Positions 11,298 to 24,110 of a stretch of DNA of 64,000 bases are shown piece after piece (position 1 is the first letter of the stretch; each line of letters opens with the position of its first letter). The position numbers and the translations under genes were made by a program. Location: assembly GCA_949130485.1 (NCBI GenBank), contig OX422193.1, forward strand, positions 5,872,871-5,936,870. The letters run 5' to 3'. A model generated the notes under the pieces. It worked only from the letters and a program-made list of their open reading frames with translations, was not told where the DNA came from and ran no database searches. The stretch is from Agelas oroides (taxonomy: Eukaryota > Porifera > Demospongiae > Agelasida > Agelasidae).

Positions 11298-13390
11298 TAG
11301 TGTGTAGTAGAGTCAGGTAGAGCCAGGTAGAGCCATGGTAGAGTGTAGTAGAGTCAAGTAGAGCCAAGTTAAGCCATGGTAGACAGTAATAGAGTCCAGT
11401 AGAGCTAAGTAGAGTAATGGTAGAGTGTAGTAGAGCCAAGTAGAGACATGGTACGGGGCACTAGTGTCATGTAGAGAGAAGTAGAGCTATGGTAGAGAGC
11501 AATAGAGTCCAGTACAGCTAAGTAGAGTAATGGTAGAGTGTAGTAGAACCAGGAAGAGCCATGTTAGAGTGCAGTAAAGTCAAGTAGAGCCACGTAGAGG
11601 GATAGAAGTGTTTAGTAGAATCCAGTAGAGCTAGGTAGAGCAATGGTTAGGTGTAGTACAGTCCAGTAGAGCTAAGTAGAGCAACGGTAGAGTGTAGTAG
11701 AGCCAAGTAGAGACATGATAGAGTGTAGTAGAGTCATGTACAGCGAAGTGGAGCCAATGTAGGGTGCAGTATAGTGTCCAGTAGAGTCATGGTAGAGTGC
11801 AGTAGAATAAAGTAGAGCGAAGGAGAGCTATAGTAGAAAGTAGTATAATCCAGTAGAGCTAAGTAGAGTAATGGTAGAGTGTAGTAGAGCTAAGTAGAGC
11901 CATGGTAGTGTGTAGTAGAGTCAAGTAGAGCCAAGTAGAGCCATGGTAGAGAGTACTGGAGTCAAGTAGAGCTAACTAGAGCAATGGTAGAGTGTAGAAG
12001 AGTCAATTAGGATCAAGTAGAGCCATGGTAGACAGTAGTAGAGTCCAGTAGAGCTAAGTAGAGTAATGGTAGAGTGTAGTAGAGCCAAGTAGAGACATGG
12101 TAGGGGGTACTAGTGTCATGTAGAGACAAGTAGAGACATGGTAGAGAGTAGTAGAGTCCAGTAGAGCTAAGTAGAGTAATGATAGAGTGTAGTAGAACCA
12201 GGAAGAGCCATGGTAGAGTGCAGTAGAGTCAAGTAGAGCCACATAGAAGTGTTTAGCAGAATCCAGTAGAGCTAGGTAGAGTAATGGTAAGGTGTATAGT
12301 AGAGTCCAGTACAGCTAAGTTGAGCAACGGTAGAGTGTAGTAGAGCCAAGTAGAGACATGGTAGGTGGTACTAATGTCATATAGAGAGAAGTAGAGCCAT
12401 GGTAGAGTGTAGTAGAGTCCAGTAGAGCTGAGTAGAGCAATGGTAGAGTGTAGTAGAGCCAAGTAGAGACATGGTAGACTGTAGTAGAGTCTTGTAGAGG
12501 CAAGGAGAGCAATGGTAGAGTGTAGTAGAGTCAAGTAGAGCTAAGTAGAGCAATGGGATAGAGTGCAGTAGTGCCAAGTAGAGCCACTGTAGAGAGTAGT
12601 ACAGTCATGTAGAGCTAAGTAGAGCAATGGTAGAGTGGAGTAGAGTCAAGTAGAGCTAAGTAGAGCAATGGTAGAGTGTAGTAGAGCCAAGTAGACCCAT
12701 GGTAGGGGGCACTAGTGTCATGTAGAGACAAGTAGAGCCATGGTAGAGAGTAGTAGAGTCGAGTAGAGCTAAGTAGAGTAATGGTAGAGTCAAGTATAGC
12801 CACGTAGAGCCATAGAAGTATTTAGTAGAATCCAGTAGAACTAGGTAGACCAATGGTAAGGTGTAGTAGAGTCCAGTAGAGCTAAGTAGAGCAATGGTAG
12901 AGTGTAGTAGAACCAAGTAGAGACATGGTAGAGTGTAGTAGAGTCTTGTAGAGCCAAGTAGAGACATGGTAGAGTGTAGTAGAGTCTTGTAGAGCCAAGT
13001 AGAGCAATGGTAGGGTGTAGTAGAGTCAGGTAGAGCCAAGAAGAGTCATGGTAGAGTGTAGTAGAGTCAAGTAGAGCCAAGTAGAGCCATGGTAGACAGT
13101 AGTAGAGTCCAGTAGAGCTAAGTAGAGTAATGGTAGAGTGTAGTTGAGCCAAGTAGAGACATGGTACGGGGCAGTAGTGTCATGTAGGGACAAGTAGAGC
13201 AATGGTAGAGAGTAGTAGAGTCCAGTAGAGCTAAGTAGAGTAATGGTAGAGTGTAGTAGAACGAGGAAGAGCCATGGTAGAGTGCAGTAGAGTCAAGTAG
13301 AGCCACGTAGAGCCTTAGAAGTGTTTAGCAGAATCCAGTAGAGCTAGGTATAGAGTAATGGTAGAGTGTGTAGTGGAGCCAAGTAGAGCC
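11298..13390. repeat. Array segment before foldback copy 2
   Basis: Satellite monomers only. Up to about 12,600 the order follows 25.6-27.2 kb, with shifts of 14,337 and then 14,590-14,598; the second copy is about 250 bp longer near 25.9-26.2 kb. From about 12,615 the order (GAGTCTTGTAGAGCC and CATAGAAGTATTTAG monomers) resembles 39.8-40.1 and 41.5-42.8 kb more than the colinear partner, so a mosaic origin is likely. Nothing else was seen. Confidence 0.7.
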
Positions 13391-13471
13391 TAGCCTCATC
13401 CCCATGGCAGGCTCTCTCCTCAAAAACGGGGGGGGGGGGGGGGGGGAGGAGAGAGCCTGGGGACATGGCTA
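13391..13471. mobile_element. G-run foldback element, copy 2
   Basis: The arms are at 13408-13421 and 13446-13459 and pair perfectly over 14 bp. The loop has AAAAAC and an unbroken run of 19 G (13428-13446, the last G being shared with the right arm). The outer ends are GCCTCATCCCC and GGGGACATGGC, each flanked by TA. The CATGCAGAGG string starts at 13844, 373 bp past the right end, the same spacing as copies 1 and 4. Its closest relative by flank order is copy 4. Confidence 0.75.
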
Positions 13472-15640
13472 AGTAGGGCCATGGTAGAGTGTAGTATAGA
13501 CTAGTACAGCAAAGTGGAGCCAATGTAGGATGCAGTATAGTGGCCAGTAGACCCATGCTAGAGAGTAGTAGAGTCCAGTAGAGCTAAGTAGAGCAATGGT
13601 AGAGTGTAGAAAAGTCAACTAGGGTCAAGTAGAGCCATGGTAGACAGTAGTAGAATCCAGTAGAGATAAGTAGAGTAATGGTAGAGTGTAGTAGAGGGAA
13701 GTAGAGACATGATAAGGGGCACTATAGTGTCATGTAGAACCAAGGAGAGCCATGGTAGAGAGTAGTAGAGTCCAGTAGAGCTAAGTAGAGAAATGGTAGA
13801 GTGTAGTAGAGCCAAGTAGAGCCATGGTGGAGAGTAGTAGAGTCATGCAGAGGGAAGTGGAGCAATGGCAGAGTGTAGTAGAGTCAAGTAGAGCTATGTA
13901 GACATATGGTCGAGTGTAGTAGAACAAAGTAGAGCCATTGTAGAGTGTATAGTAGAGTCCAGTGGAGCTAAGTAGAGCAATGGTAGAGTGTAGTAGAATC
14001 TAAGTAGAGCAATGGTAGAGTGTAGCCGAGCCAAGGAGAGCCATGGTAGACAGTAGTAGAGTCCAGTAGAGCTAAGTAGATTAATGGTAGAGTGTAGTAG
14101 AGCCAAGTAAAGACATGGTAGGGGGCACTATTGTCATGTAGAGACAGGTAGAGACATGGTAGAGAGTAGTAGAGTCCAGTAGAGCTAAGTAGAGTAATGG
14201 TAGAGTGTAGTAGAACCAGGAAGAGCCATGGTAGAGTGCAGTATAGCCAAGTAGAGCAACGTAGAGCCATAGAAGTGTTTAGTAGAATCCATAGAAGTGT
14301 TTAGTAGAATCCAGTAGAGCTAGGTAGAGGAATGGTAAGGTGCAGTAGAGTCCAGTAGAGCTAAGTAGAGCAATGGTAGAGTGTAGTAGAGCCAAGTAGA
14401 GACATGGTAGAGTGTAGTAGACTCATGTAGAGCTACATACAGCAATGGTAGAGTGTAGTAGAGCCAAGTAGAGACATGGTAGAGAGTAGTAGAGTCATGC
14501 AGAGGCAAGTAGAGCAATGGCAGAGTGTAGTAGAGTCAAGTAGAGCTAAGTAGACAAATTGTAGAGTGTAGTAAAGCCAAGTAGAGCCATTGTAGAGTAT
14601 ATAGTACAGTGCAGTAGAGCTAAGTAGAGCAATGGTAGAGTGTAGTAGAGTCAAGTATAGATCTAAGTAGAGCAATGGTACAGTGTAGCAGAGCCAAGTA
14701 GAGCCATGGTAGAGTGTAGTAAAGTCAAGTAGAGCTAACTAGAGCAATGGTAGAGTGTAGTAGAGTCAACAAGGGTTAAGTAGAGCCATGGTAGAGAGTA
14801 GTAGAGTCCAGTAGAGCTAAGTACATTAATGGTAGAGTAGTGTAGTAGAGCCAAGCAGAGACATGGTAGTGGGCACTAGTGTCATATAGAGACAAGTAGA
14901 GCAATGGTAGAGAGTAGTAGAGCCAAGTAGAGATATGGTAGGGGGCACTAGTGTCATGTAGAGACAAGTAGAGCAATGGTAGAGAGTAGTAGAGTCCAGT
15001 AGAGCTAAGTAGAGTAATGGTAGTGTGTAGTAGAACCAGGAAGAGCCATGGTAGTGTGCAGTAGAGTCAAATAGAGCCACATAGAGCCATAGAAGTGTTT
15101 AGTAGATTCCAGTAGAGCTAGGTAGAGCAATGGTAAGGTGTAGTAGAGTCCAGTAGAGCTAAGTAGAGCAATGGTAGAGTATAGTAGAACCAAGTGGAGA
15201 CATGGTAGAGTGTAGTAGAGTCTTGTACAGCCAAGTGGAGCAAATGTAGGGTGCAGTATAGTGTCCAGTAGAGTCATGGTAGTGTGCAGTTGAATAAAGT
15301 AGAGCGAAGGAGAGCCATAGTATAAAGTAGTATAGTCCAGTAGAGCTAAGTAGAGTAATGGTAGAGTGTAGTAGAGCTAAGTAGAGCCATGGTAGTGTGC
15401 AGTAGAGTCAAGTAGAGAGAAGTAGAGCCATGGTGGAGAGTAGTAGAGTACAGTAGAGCTAACTAGAGCAATGGTAGAGTGTAGAAGAGTCAATTAGGGT
15501 CAAGTAGAGCCATGGTAGACAGTAGTAGAGTCCAGTAGAGCTAAGTAGAGTAATGGTAGAGTGTAGTAGAGCCAAGTAGAGACATGGTAGGGGGCACTAG
15601 TGTAATGTAGAGAGAAGTAGAGCCATGGTAGAGAGTAGTA
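13472..15640. repeat. Array segment paired with about 28,819-31,060
   Basis: This gene-free stretch matches the second mega-unit. The shift is 15,347 up to about 14,030, then 15,429, because the second copy has 82 bp (two 41-mers, 29,398-29,479) that are absent here. It becomes 15,426 after a 3-bp TAG insertion near 14,836 in this copy. It contains the CATGCAGAGG module at 13,844 and a tandem pair of CATAGAAGTGTTTAG half-monomers at about 14,268-14,305. Confidence 0.85.
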
Positions 15641-18600
15641 GGGTCAAGTAGAGCTAAGTAGAGTAATGGTAGAGTGTAGTAGAACCAAGTAGAGACATGG
15701 TACGGGGCACTAGTGTCATGTAGAGACAAGTAGAGCTATGGTAGAGAGTAATAGAGTGCAGTACAGCTAAGTAGAGTAATGGTAGAGTGTAGTAGAACCA
15801 TAAAGAGCCATGGTAGAGTGCAGTAGAGTCAAGTAGAGCCACGCAAAGCCATAGAAGTGTTTAGGAGAATCTAGTAGAGCTAGGTGGTACAATGGTGAGG
15901 TGTAGTAGAGTCCAGTAGAGCTAAGAAGAGCAATGGTTGAGTGTAGTAGAGCCAAGTAGAGACATGGTAGGGGGCACTAGTGTCATGTAGAGACAAGCAG
16001 AGCAATGGTAGAGAGTAGTAGAGTCCAGTAGAGCTAAGTAGAGTATTGGTAGAGTGTAGTAGAACCAGGAAGAGCCATGGTAGAATTAAGTAGAGTCAAG
16101 TAGAGCCACGTAGAGCCATAGAAGTGTTTAGTAGAATCCAGTAGAGCTAGGTAGAGCAATGGTAAGGTGTAGTAGAGTCCAGTAGAGCTAAGTAGAGGAA
16201 TGGTAGAGTGTAGTATAGCCAAGTAGAGACGTGGTAGAGTGTAGTAGAGTCAAGTACAGCCAAGTGGAGCCAATGTACGGTGCAGTATAGTGTCCAGTAG
16301 AGTCATGGTAGAGTGCAGTAGAATAAAGTAGAGCGAAGGAGAGCCATAGTAGAGAGTAGTATAGTCCAGTAGAGCTAAGTAGAGTAATGATAGAGTGTAG
16401 TAGAGCCAAGTAGTGCCATGGTAGTATGCAGTAGAGTCAAGTAGAGCCAAGTAGAGCCATGGTAGAGAGTAGTAGAGTCAAGTAGAGCTAACTAGAGCAA
16501 TGGTAGAGTGTAGAAGAGTCAAGTAGGGTCAAGGAGAGCCATGGTAGACAGTAGTAGAGTCCAGTAGAGCTAAGTAGAGTAATGGTAGAGTGTAGTAGAG
16601 GCAAGTAGAGACATGGTAGAGTGTAGTAGAGTCAAGTACAGCCAAGTGGAGCCAATGTAGGGTGCAGTATAGTGTCAAGTAGAGTCATGGTAGTGTGCAG
16701 TAGAATAAAGTAGAGCGAAGGAGAGCCATAGTAGACAGTAGTATAATCCAGTAGAGCTAAGTAGAGTAATGGTAGAGTGTAGTAGAGCTAAGTAGAGCCA
16801 TGGTAGTGTGCAGTAGAGTCAAGTAGAGAGAAGTAGAGCCGTGGTAGAGAGTAATAGAGACCAGTAGAGCTAACTAGAGCAATGGTAGAGTGTTGAAGAG
16901 TCAATTAGGGACAAGTAGAGCTATGGTAGAGAGTAGTAGAGTACAGTAGAGCTAAGTAGAGTAATGGTAGAGTGTAGTAGAACCAGGAAGAGCCATGGTA
17001 GAGTGCAGTAGAGTCAAGTAGAGCCACGTAGAGCCATAGAAGTGTTTAGCAGAAACCAGTAGAGCTAGGTAGAGTAATGGTAAGGTGTAGTAGAGTCCAG
17101 TAGAGCTAAGTTGAGCAACGGTATAGTGTAGTAGAGCCAAGTAGATACATGGTAGGGTGTAGTAGAGTCTTGTAGAGGCAAGTAGAGTAATGGTAGAGTA
17201 GAGTAGAGTCAAGTAGAGCTAAGTAGAGCAATGGTAGAGTGTAGTAGAGCGAAGTAGACCCATGGTAGGGGGCACAGGTGTCATGTAGAGAGAAGTAGAG
17301 CCATGGTAGAGAGTAGTAGAATCCAGGAGAACTAGGTAGACCAATGGTAAGGTGTAGTAGAGTCCAGTAGAGCTAAGTAGAGCAATGGTAGAGTGTAGTA
17401 TAGCCAAGTAGAGACATGGTAGAGTGTAGTAGAGTCTTGTATAGCCAACTATAGAGCAATTGTAGGGTGTAGTAGAGTCAGGTAGAGCCAAGTAGAGCCA
17501 TGGTAGAGTGCAGTAGAGTCAAGTAGAGCCACGTAAAGCCATAGAAGTGTTTAGGAGAATCTAGTAGAGCTAGGTGGTGCAATGGTGAGGTGTAGTAGAG
17601 TCCAGTAGAGCTAAGGAGAGCAATGGTTGAGTGTAGTAGAGCCAAGTAGAGACATGGTAGGGGGTACTAGTGTCATGTAGAGACAAGCAGAGCAATGGTA
17701 GAGAGTAGTAGAGTCCAGTAGAGCTAAGTAGAGTATTGGTAGAGGGTAGTAGAACCAGGAAGAGCCATGGTAGAGTGCAGTAGAGTCAAGTAGAGCCACG
17801 TAGAGCCATAGAAGTGTTTAGTAGAATCCAGTAGAGCTAGGTAGAGCAATGGTAAGGTGTAGTAGAGTCCAGTAGAGCTAAGTAGAGCAATGGTAGAGTG
17901 TAGTAGAGCCAAGTAGAGACGTGGTAGAGTGTAGTAGAGTCAAGTACAGCCAAGTGGAGCCAATGTAGGATGCAGTATAGTGTCTAGTAGAGTTATGGTA
18001 GAGTGCAGTAGAATAAAGTAGAGGAAAGGAGAGCCATAGTAGAGAGAAGTATAGTCCAGTAGAGCTAAGTAGAGTAATGGTAGAGTGTAGTAGAGCCAAG
18101 TAGAGCCATGGTAGTATGCAGTAGAGTCAAGTAGAGCCAAGCAGAGCCATGGTAGAGAGTAGTAGAGTCCAGTAGAGCTAACTAGAGCAATGGTAGAGTG
18201 TAGAAGAGTCAACTAGGGTCAATGAGAGCCATGGTAGACAGTAGTACAGTCCAGTAGAGCTAAGTAGAGTAATGGTAGAGTGTAGTAGAGCCAAGTAGAG
18301 ACATGGTAGAGTGTAGTAGAGTCAAGTACAGCCAAGTGGAGCCAATGTAAGGTGCAGTATAGTGTCTAGTAGAGTCATGGTAGAGTGCAGTAGAATAAAG
18401 TAGAGCGAAGGAGAGCCATAGTAGAGAGTAGTATAGTCCAGTAGAGCTAAGTAGAGTAATTGTAGAGTGTAGTAGAGCTAAGTAGAGCTATGGTAGTGTG
18501 CAGTAGAGTCAAGTAGAGCCAAGAAGAGCCATGGTAGAGAGTAGTAGAGTCCAGTAGAGCTAACTAGATCAATGGTAGAGTGTAGAAGAGTCAACTAGGG

Positions 18601-19177
18601 TCAAGTAGAGCCATGGTAGACAGTAGTAGAATCCAGTAGAGATAAGTAGAGTAATGGTAGAGTGTAGTAGAGGCAAGTAGAGACATGATAAGGGGCACTA
18701 TAGTGTCATGTAGAACCAAGGAGAGCCATGGTAGAGAGTAGTAGAGTCCAGTAGAGCTAAGTAGAGAAATGGTAGAGTGTAGTAGAGCGAAGTAGAGCCA
18801 TGGTAGAGAGTAGTAGATTCATGCAGAGACAAGTGGAGTAATGGCAGAGTGTAGTAGAGTCAAGTAGAGCTATGTAGACCAATGGTCGAGTGTAGTAGAG
18901 CCAAGTAGAGCCATTGTAGAGTGTATAATAGAGTCCAGTGGAGCTAAGTAGAGCAATGGTAGAGTGTAGTAGAATCTAAGTAGAGCAATGGTAGAGTGTA
19001 GCAGAGCCAAGTAGAGCCATGGTAGAGTGTAGTAGAGTCAAGTAGAGATAACTAGAGCAATGGTAGAGTGTAGTACAGTCAACTAGGGTTAAGTAGAGCC
19101 ATGGTCGACAGTAGTAAAGTCCAGTAGAGCTAAGTAGATTAATGGTAGAGTGTAGTAGAGCCAAGTAGAGACATGGT
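15641..19177. repeat. Array segment of mega-unit 2, left part
   Basis: Monomers only. 15,647-16,900 matches 2,880-4,140 (shift 12,767). At about 16,908 the match jumps to 5,937 (shift 10,971), which is one local 1.7-1.8-kb unit fewer. A CATGCAGAG module lies near 18,825 with no foldback upstream, as at 7,848. Confidence 0.8.
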
Positions 19178-21384
19178 AGGGCGCACTATTGTCATGTAGA
19201 GACAGGTAGAGCCATGGTAGAGAGTAGTAGAGTCCAGTAGACCTAAGTAGAGTAATGGTAGAGTGTAGTACAGCCAAGTAGAGCCACGTAGAGCCGTAGA
19301 AGTGTTTAGTAGAATCCAGTAGAGTTAGGAAGAGGAATGGTAAGGTGTAGTAGAGTCCAGTAGAGCTAAGTAGAGCAATGGTAGAGTGTAGTAGAGCCAA
19401 GTAGAGACATGGTAGAGTGTAGTAGACTCATGTAGAGCTACATAGAGCAATGGTACAGTGTAGTAGAACCAAGTAGAGCCATGGTAGAGAGTAGTAGAGT
19501 CATGCAGTGGCAAGTAGAGCAATGGCAGAGTGTAGTACAGTCAAGTAGAGCTAAGTAGACAAATTGTAGAGTGTAGTAGAGCCAAGTAGAGCCATTGTAG
19601 AGTGTATAGTAGAGTCCAGTAGAGCTAAGTAGAGCAATTGTAGAGTGTAGTACAGTCAAGTATAGATCTAAGTAGAGCAATGGTACAGTGTAGCAGAACG
19701 AAGTAGAGCCATGGTAGAGTGTAGTAAAATCAAGTAGAGCTAACTAGAGCAATGGTAGAGTGTAGTAGAGTAAACTAGGGTTAAGGAGAGCCATGGTAGA
19801 CAGTAGTAGAGTCCAGTAGAGCTAAGTACATTAATGGTAGAATGTAGTAGAGCCAAGTATAGAGATATGGTAGGGGGCACTAGTGTCATGTAGAGACAGG
19901 TAGAGCAATGGTAGAGTGTAGTAGGGTCCAGTAGAGCTAAGTAGAGTAATGGTAGAGTGTAGTAGAACCAGGAAGAGCCATGGTAGTGAGCAGTAGAGTC
20001 AAGTAGAGCCACGTAGAGCCATAGAAGTGTTTAGTAGAGCAATGGTAAGCTGTAGTAGAGTCCAGTAGAGCTAAGTAGAGCAATGGTAGAGTGTAGTAGA
20101 GCCAAGTAGAGACATGGAAGGGGGCACTAGTGTCATGTAGAGACAAGTAGAGCAATGGTAGAGAGTAGTAGAGTCCAGTAGAGCTAAGTAGAGTAATGGT
20201 AGAGTGTAGTAGAACCAGGAAGAGCCATAGTAGAGTGCAGTAGAGTCAAGTAGAGCCACGTAGAGCCATAGAAGTGTTTAGTAGAATCCAGTAGAGCTAG
20301 GTAGAGCAATGGTAAGGTGTAGTAGAGTCCAGTAGAGCTAAGTAGAGCAACGGTAGAGTGTAGTAGAACCAAGTAGAGACATGGTAGAGTGTAGTAGAGT
20401 CAAGTACAGCCAAGTGGAGCCAATGTAGGGTGTAGTATAGTGTCCAGTAGAGTTATGGTAGAGTGCAGTAGAATAAAGTAGAGCGAAGGAGAGCCATAGT
20501 AGAAAGTAGTATAGTCCAGTAGAGCTAAGAAGACTAATGGTAGAGTGTAGTAGAGCTAAGTAGAGCCATGGTAGTGTGCAGTAGAGTCAAGTAGAGCGAA
20601 GTAGAGCCATAGTAGAGAGTAGTAGAGTCCAGTAGAGCTAACTAGAGCAATGATAGAGTGTAGAAGAGTCAATTAAGATCAAGTAGCGCCATGGTAGACA
20701 GTAGTAGAGTCCAGTAGAGCTAAGTAGAGTAATGGTAGACTGTAGTAGAGCCAAGTAGAGACATGGTAGGGGGCACTAGTGTCATGTAGAGACAAGTAGA
20801 GCAATGGTAGAGAGTAGTAGAGTCCAGTAGAGCTAAGTAGAGTAATGGTAGAGTGTGGTAGAAACAGGAAAAGCCATGGTAGAGTGCAGTAGAGTCAAGT
20901 AGAGCCACGTAGAGCCATAGAAGTGTTTAGTAGAATCCAGTAGTGCTAGGTAGAGCAATGGTAAGGTGTAGTAGAGTCCAGTAGAGCTAAGTAGAGCAAC
21001 GGTAGAGTATAATAGAGCCAAGGAGAGACATGGTAGAGTGTAGTAGAGTCAAGTACAGCCAAGTGGATCCAATGTAGGGTGCAGTATAGTGTCCAGTAGA
21101 GTCATGGTAGAGTGCAGTAGAATAAAGTAAAGCGAAGGAGAGCCATAGTAGAAAGTGGTATAGTCCAGTAGAGCTAAGGAGAGTAATGGTAGAGTGTAGT
21201 AGAGCTAAGTAGAATCATGGTAGTGTGCAGTAGAGTCAAGTAGAGCCAAGTAGAGCCATAGTAGAGAGTACTAGAGTCCAGTAGAGCTAACAAGAGCAAT
21301 GGTAGAGTGTAGAAGGGTCAATTAGGGTGAAGTAGAGCCATGGTAGACAGTAGTAGAGTCCAGTAGAGCTAAGTAGAGTAATGG
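19178..21384. repeat. Array segment of mega-unit 2, middle part
   Basis: 19,178-20,098 has no counterpart at the colinear place in copy 1. Its monomer order (GAGGAATGGTAAGG, GACTCATGTAGAGCTACATAG, AAGTATAGATCTAAG) resembles 14.1-14.7 kb and 29.5-30.1 kb, so it was probably copied from that part of a unit. From 20,099 to 21,384 it matches 8,260-9,550. No gene was seen. Confidence 0.7.
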
Positions 21385-21987
21385 TAGAGTGTAGTAGAGC
21401 TAAGTAGAGACATGGTAGGGGGCACTAGTGTCATGTAGAGGCAAGTAGAGCGATGGTATGGAGTAGTAGAGTGCAGTAGAGCTAAGTAGAGTAATGGTAG
21501 AGTGTAGTAGAACCAGGAAGAGCCATGGTATAGAGTGCAGTAGAGTCAAGTAGAGCCACGTAGAGCCATAGAAGTGTTTAGCAGAATCCAGTAGAGCTAG
21601 GTAGAGTAATGGTAAGGTGTAGTAGAGTCCAGTAGAGTGAAGTTGAGCAACGGTAGAGTGTAGTAGAGCCAAGTAGAGACATGGTAGGTGGTACTAGTGT
21701 CATGTAGAGACAAGTAGAGCCATGGTAGAGTGTAGTAGAGTCCAGTAGAGCTAAGTAGAGTAATGGTAGAGTGTAGTACAACCATGAAGAGCCATGGTAG
21801 AGTGGAGTAGAGTCAAGTAGAGCCACGTAGAGTCATGGAAGTGTTTAATAGAATCCAGTAGAGCTAGGTAGAGCAATGGTAAGGTGTAGTAGAGCCCAGT
21901 AGACCTGAGTAGAGCAATGGTAGAGTGTAGTAGAGCCAAGTAGAGACATGGTATAGAGAGTAGTAGAGTCTTGTAGAGTCAAGTAGA
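21385..21987. repeat. Segment P of a P-Q-P'-R-Q' mosaic, first copy
   Basis: About 600 bp is repeated at 24,111-24,713 with a constant shift of 2,726 bp (21,400 with 24,126; 21,578 with 24,304; 21,751 with 24,477). The two copies look almost identical. The only visible differences are single bases, for example TTTAATAGAATCC near 21,845 against TTTACTAGAATCC near 24,571. Confidence 0.88.
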
Positions 21988-24085
21988 GTAATGGTAGAGT
22001 GTAGTAGAGCCAAGTAGAGACATGGTACGGGGCACTAGTGTCATGTAGAGAGAAGTAGAGCTATGGTAGAGAGTAATAGAGTCCAGTACAGCTAAGTAGA
22101 GTAATGGTAGAGTGTAGTAGAACCAGGAAGAGCCATGGTAGAGTGCAGTAGAGTCAAGTAGAGCCACGTAGAGCCATAGAAGTGTTTAGTAGAGTAATGG
22201 TAAGGTGTAGTAGAGTCCAGTAGAGCTAAGTAGAGCAATGGTAGAGTGTAGTAGAGCCAAGTAGAGACATGGTAGGGGGCACTAGTGTCATGTAGAGACA
22301 AGTATAGAGCAATGGTAGAGAGTAGTAGAGTCCAGTAGAGCTAAGTAGAGTAATGGTAGAGTGCAGTAGAACCAGGAAGAGCCATGTTAGAGTGCAGTAG
22401 AGTCAAGTAGAGCCACGTAGAGGGATAGAAGTGTTTAGTAGAATCCAGTAGAGCTAGGTAGAGCAATGGTTAGGTGTAGTACAGTCCAGTAGAGCTAAGT
22501 AGAGCAACGGTAGAGTGTAGTAGAGCAAAGTAGAGACATGGTAGAGTGTAGTAGAGTCAAGTACAGCCAAGTGGAGTCAATGTAGGGTGCAGTATAGTGT
22601 CCAGTAAAGTCATGGTAGAGTGCAGTAGAATAAAGTAGAGCGAAGGAGAGCCATAGTAGAAAGTAGTATAATCCAGTAGAGCTAAGTAGAGTAATGGTAG
22701 AGTGTAGTAGAGTGAAGTAGAGCCATGGTAGTGTGTAGTAGAGTCAAGTAGAGCCAAGTAGAGCCATGGTAGAGAGTACTGGAGTCAAGTAGAGCTAACT
22801 AGAGCAATGGTAGAGTGTAGAAGAGTCAATTAGGGTCAAGTAGAGCCATGGTAGACAGTAGTAGAGTCAATGCAGTAGAGCTAAGTAGAGTAATGGTATA
22901 GTGTAGTAGAGCCAAGTAGAGACATGGTAGGGGGCACTAGTGTCATGTAGAGACAAGTAGAGACATGGTAGAGAGTAGTAGAGTCCAGTAGAGCTAAGTA
23001 GAGTAATGATAGAGTGTAGTAGAACCAGGAAGAGCCATGGTAGAGTGCAGTAGAGTCAAGTAGAGCCACATAGAGCCATAGAAGTGTTTAGCAGAATCCA
23101 GTAGAGCTAGGTAGAGTAATGGTAAGGTGTATAGTAGAGTCCAGTAGAGCTAAGTTGAGCAACGGTAGAGTGTAGTAGAGCCAAGTAGAGACATGGTAGG
23201 TGGCACTAATGTCATATAGAGACAAGTAGAGCCATGGTAGAGTGTAGTAGAGTCCAGTAGAGCTGAGTAGAGCAATGGTAGAGTGTAGTAGAGCCAAGTA
23301 GAAACATGGTAGACTGTAGTAGAGTCTTGTAGAGGCAAGGAGAGCAATGGTAGAGTGTAGTAGAGTCAAGTAGAGCTAAGTAGAGCAATGGGATAGAGTG
23401 CAGTAGTGCCAAGTAGAGCCACTGCATGTAGAGAGTAGTACAGTCATGTAGAGCTAAGTAGAGCAATGGTAGAGTGTAGTAGAACGAGGAAGAGCCATGG
23501 TAGAGTGCAGTAGAGTCAAGTAGAGCCACGTAGAGCCTTAGAAGTGTTTAGTAGAATCCAGTAGAGCTAGGTAGAGCAATGGTAAGGTGTGGTAGAGTTC
23601 TGTAGAGCTAAGTAGAGTAACGGTAGAGTGTAGTAGAGCCAAGTAGAGACATGGTAGAGTGTAGTAGAGTCAAGTACAGCCAAGTGGAGCTAATGTAGGG
23701 TGCAGTATAGTGTCCAGTGGAGTCATGGTAGAGTGCAGTAGAATAAGGTAGAGCGAAGGAGAGCCATAGTAGAGAGTAGTATAGTTCAGTAGAGCTAAGT
23801 AGAGTAAGGGTAGAGTGTAGTAGAGCCAAGTAGAGACATGGTAGAGTGTAGTAGAGTCAAGTACAGCCAAGTGGAGCCAATGTAGGGTGCAGTATAGTGT
23901 CCAGTAGAGTCATGGTAGAGTGCAGTAGAATAAGGTAGAGCGAAGGAGAGCGATAGTAGAGAGTAGTATAGTCCAGTAGAGCTAAGTAGAGTAATGGTAG
24001 AGTGTAGTGGAGCCAAGTAGATCTATGGTAGTGTGCAGTAGAGTCAAGTATAGCCATGTAGAGCCATGATAGAGAGTAGTAGAGT
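21988..24085. repeat. Segment Q, first copy (about 2.1 kb)
   Basis: This is repeated at about 25,751-27,849 with a shift of 3,763, then 3,764 after a 1-bp length change near 23,600-27,365. There the copies read TTCTGTAGAGC and GTTGTGTAGAGC. Matched points are 21,979 with 25,742, 22,557 with 26,320, 22,881 with 26,644, and 23,795 with 27,559. The content is satellite monomers only, including two close rounds of the GTACAGCCAAGTGGAGC monomer near 23,675 and 23,862. Confidence 0.88.
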
Positions 24086-24110
24086 CCAGTAGAGCTAAGT
24101 AGAGTAATGG

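Larger units (their letters stand above)
2836..15640. repeat. Older mega-unit, copy 1 (about 12.8 kb)
   Basis: This segment is colinear with 15,641-31,060. Matched points read by eye: 2,887 with 15,654 (shift 12,767); 5,981 with 16,952 (10,971); 8,345 with 20,184 (11,839); 10,142 with 24,900 (14,758); 10,933 with 25,270 (14,337); 13,615 with 28,962 (15,347); 14,320 with 29,749 (15,429); 15,541 with 30,967 (15,426). The shift changes because each copy gained its own internal duplications. The right edge lies near a run GTAGGGTCAAGTAGAG that also occurs near 2,829, a likely recombination point. Only satellite monomers and foldback copy 2 are inside. Confidence 0.8.

Noticed and set aside
13428-13446. 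Poly-G run as a simple sequencing artefact
   Set aside because: The run sits in the same place between conserved arms in nine copies, so the tract is real; only its exact length is doubtful.
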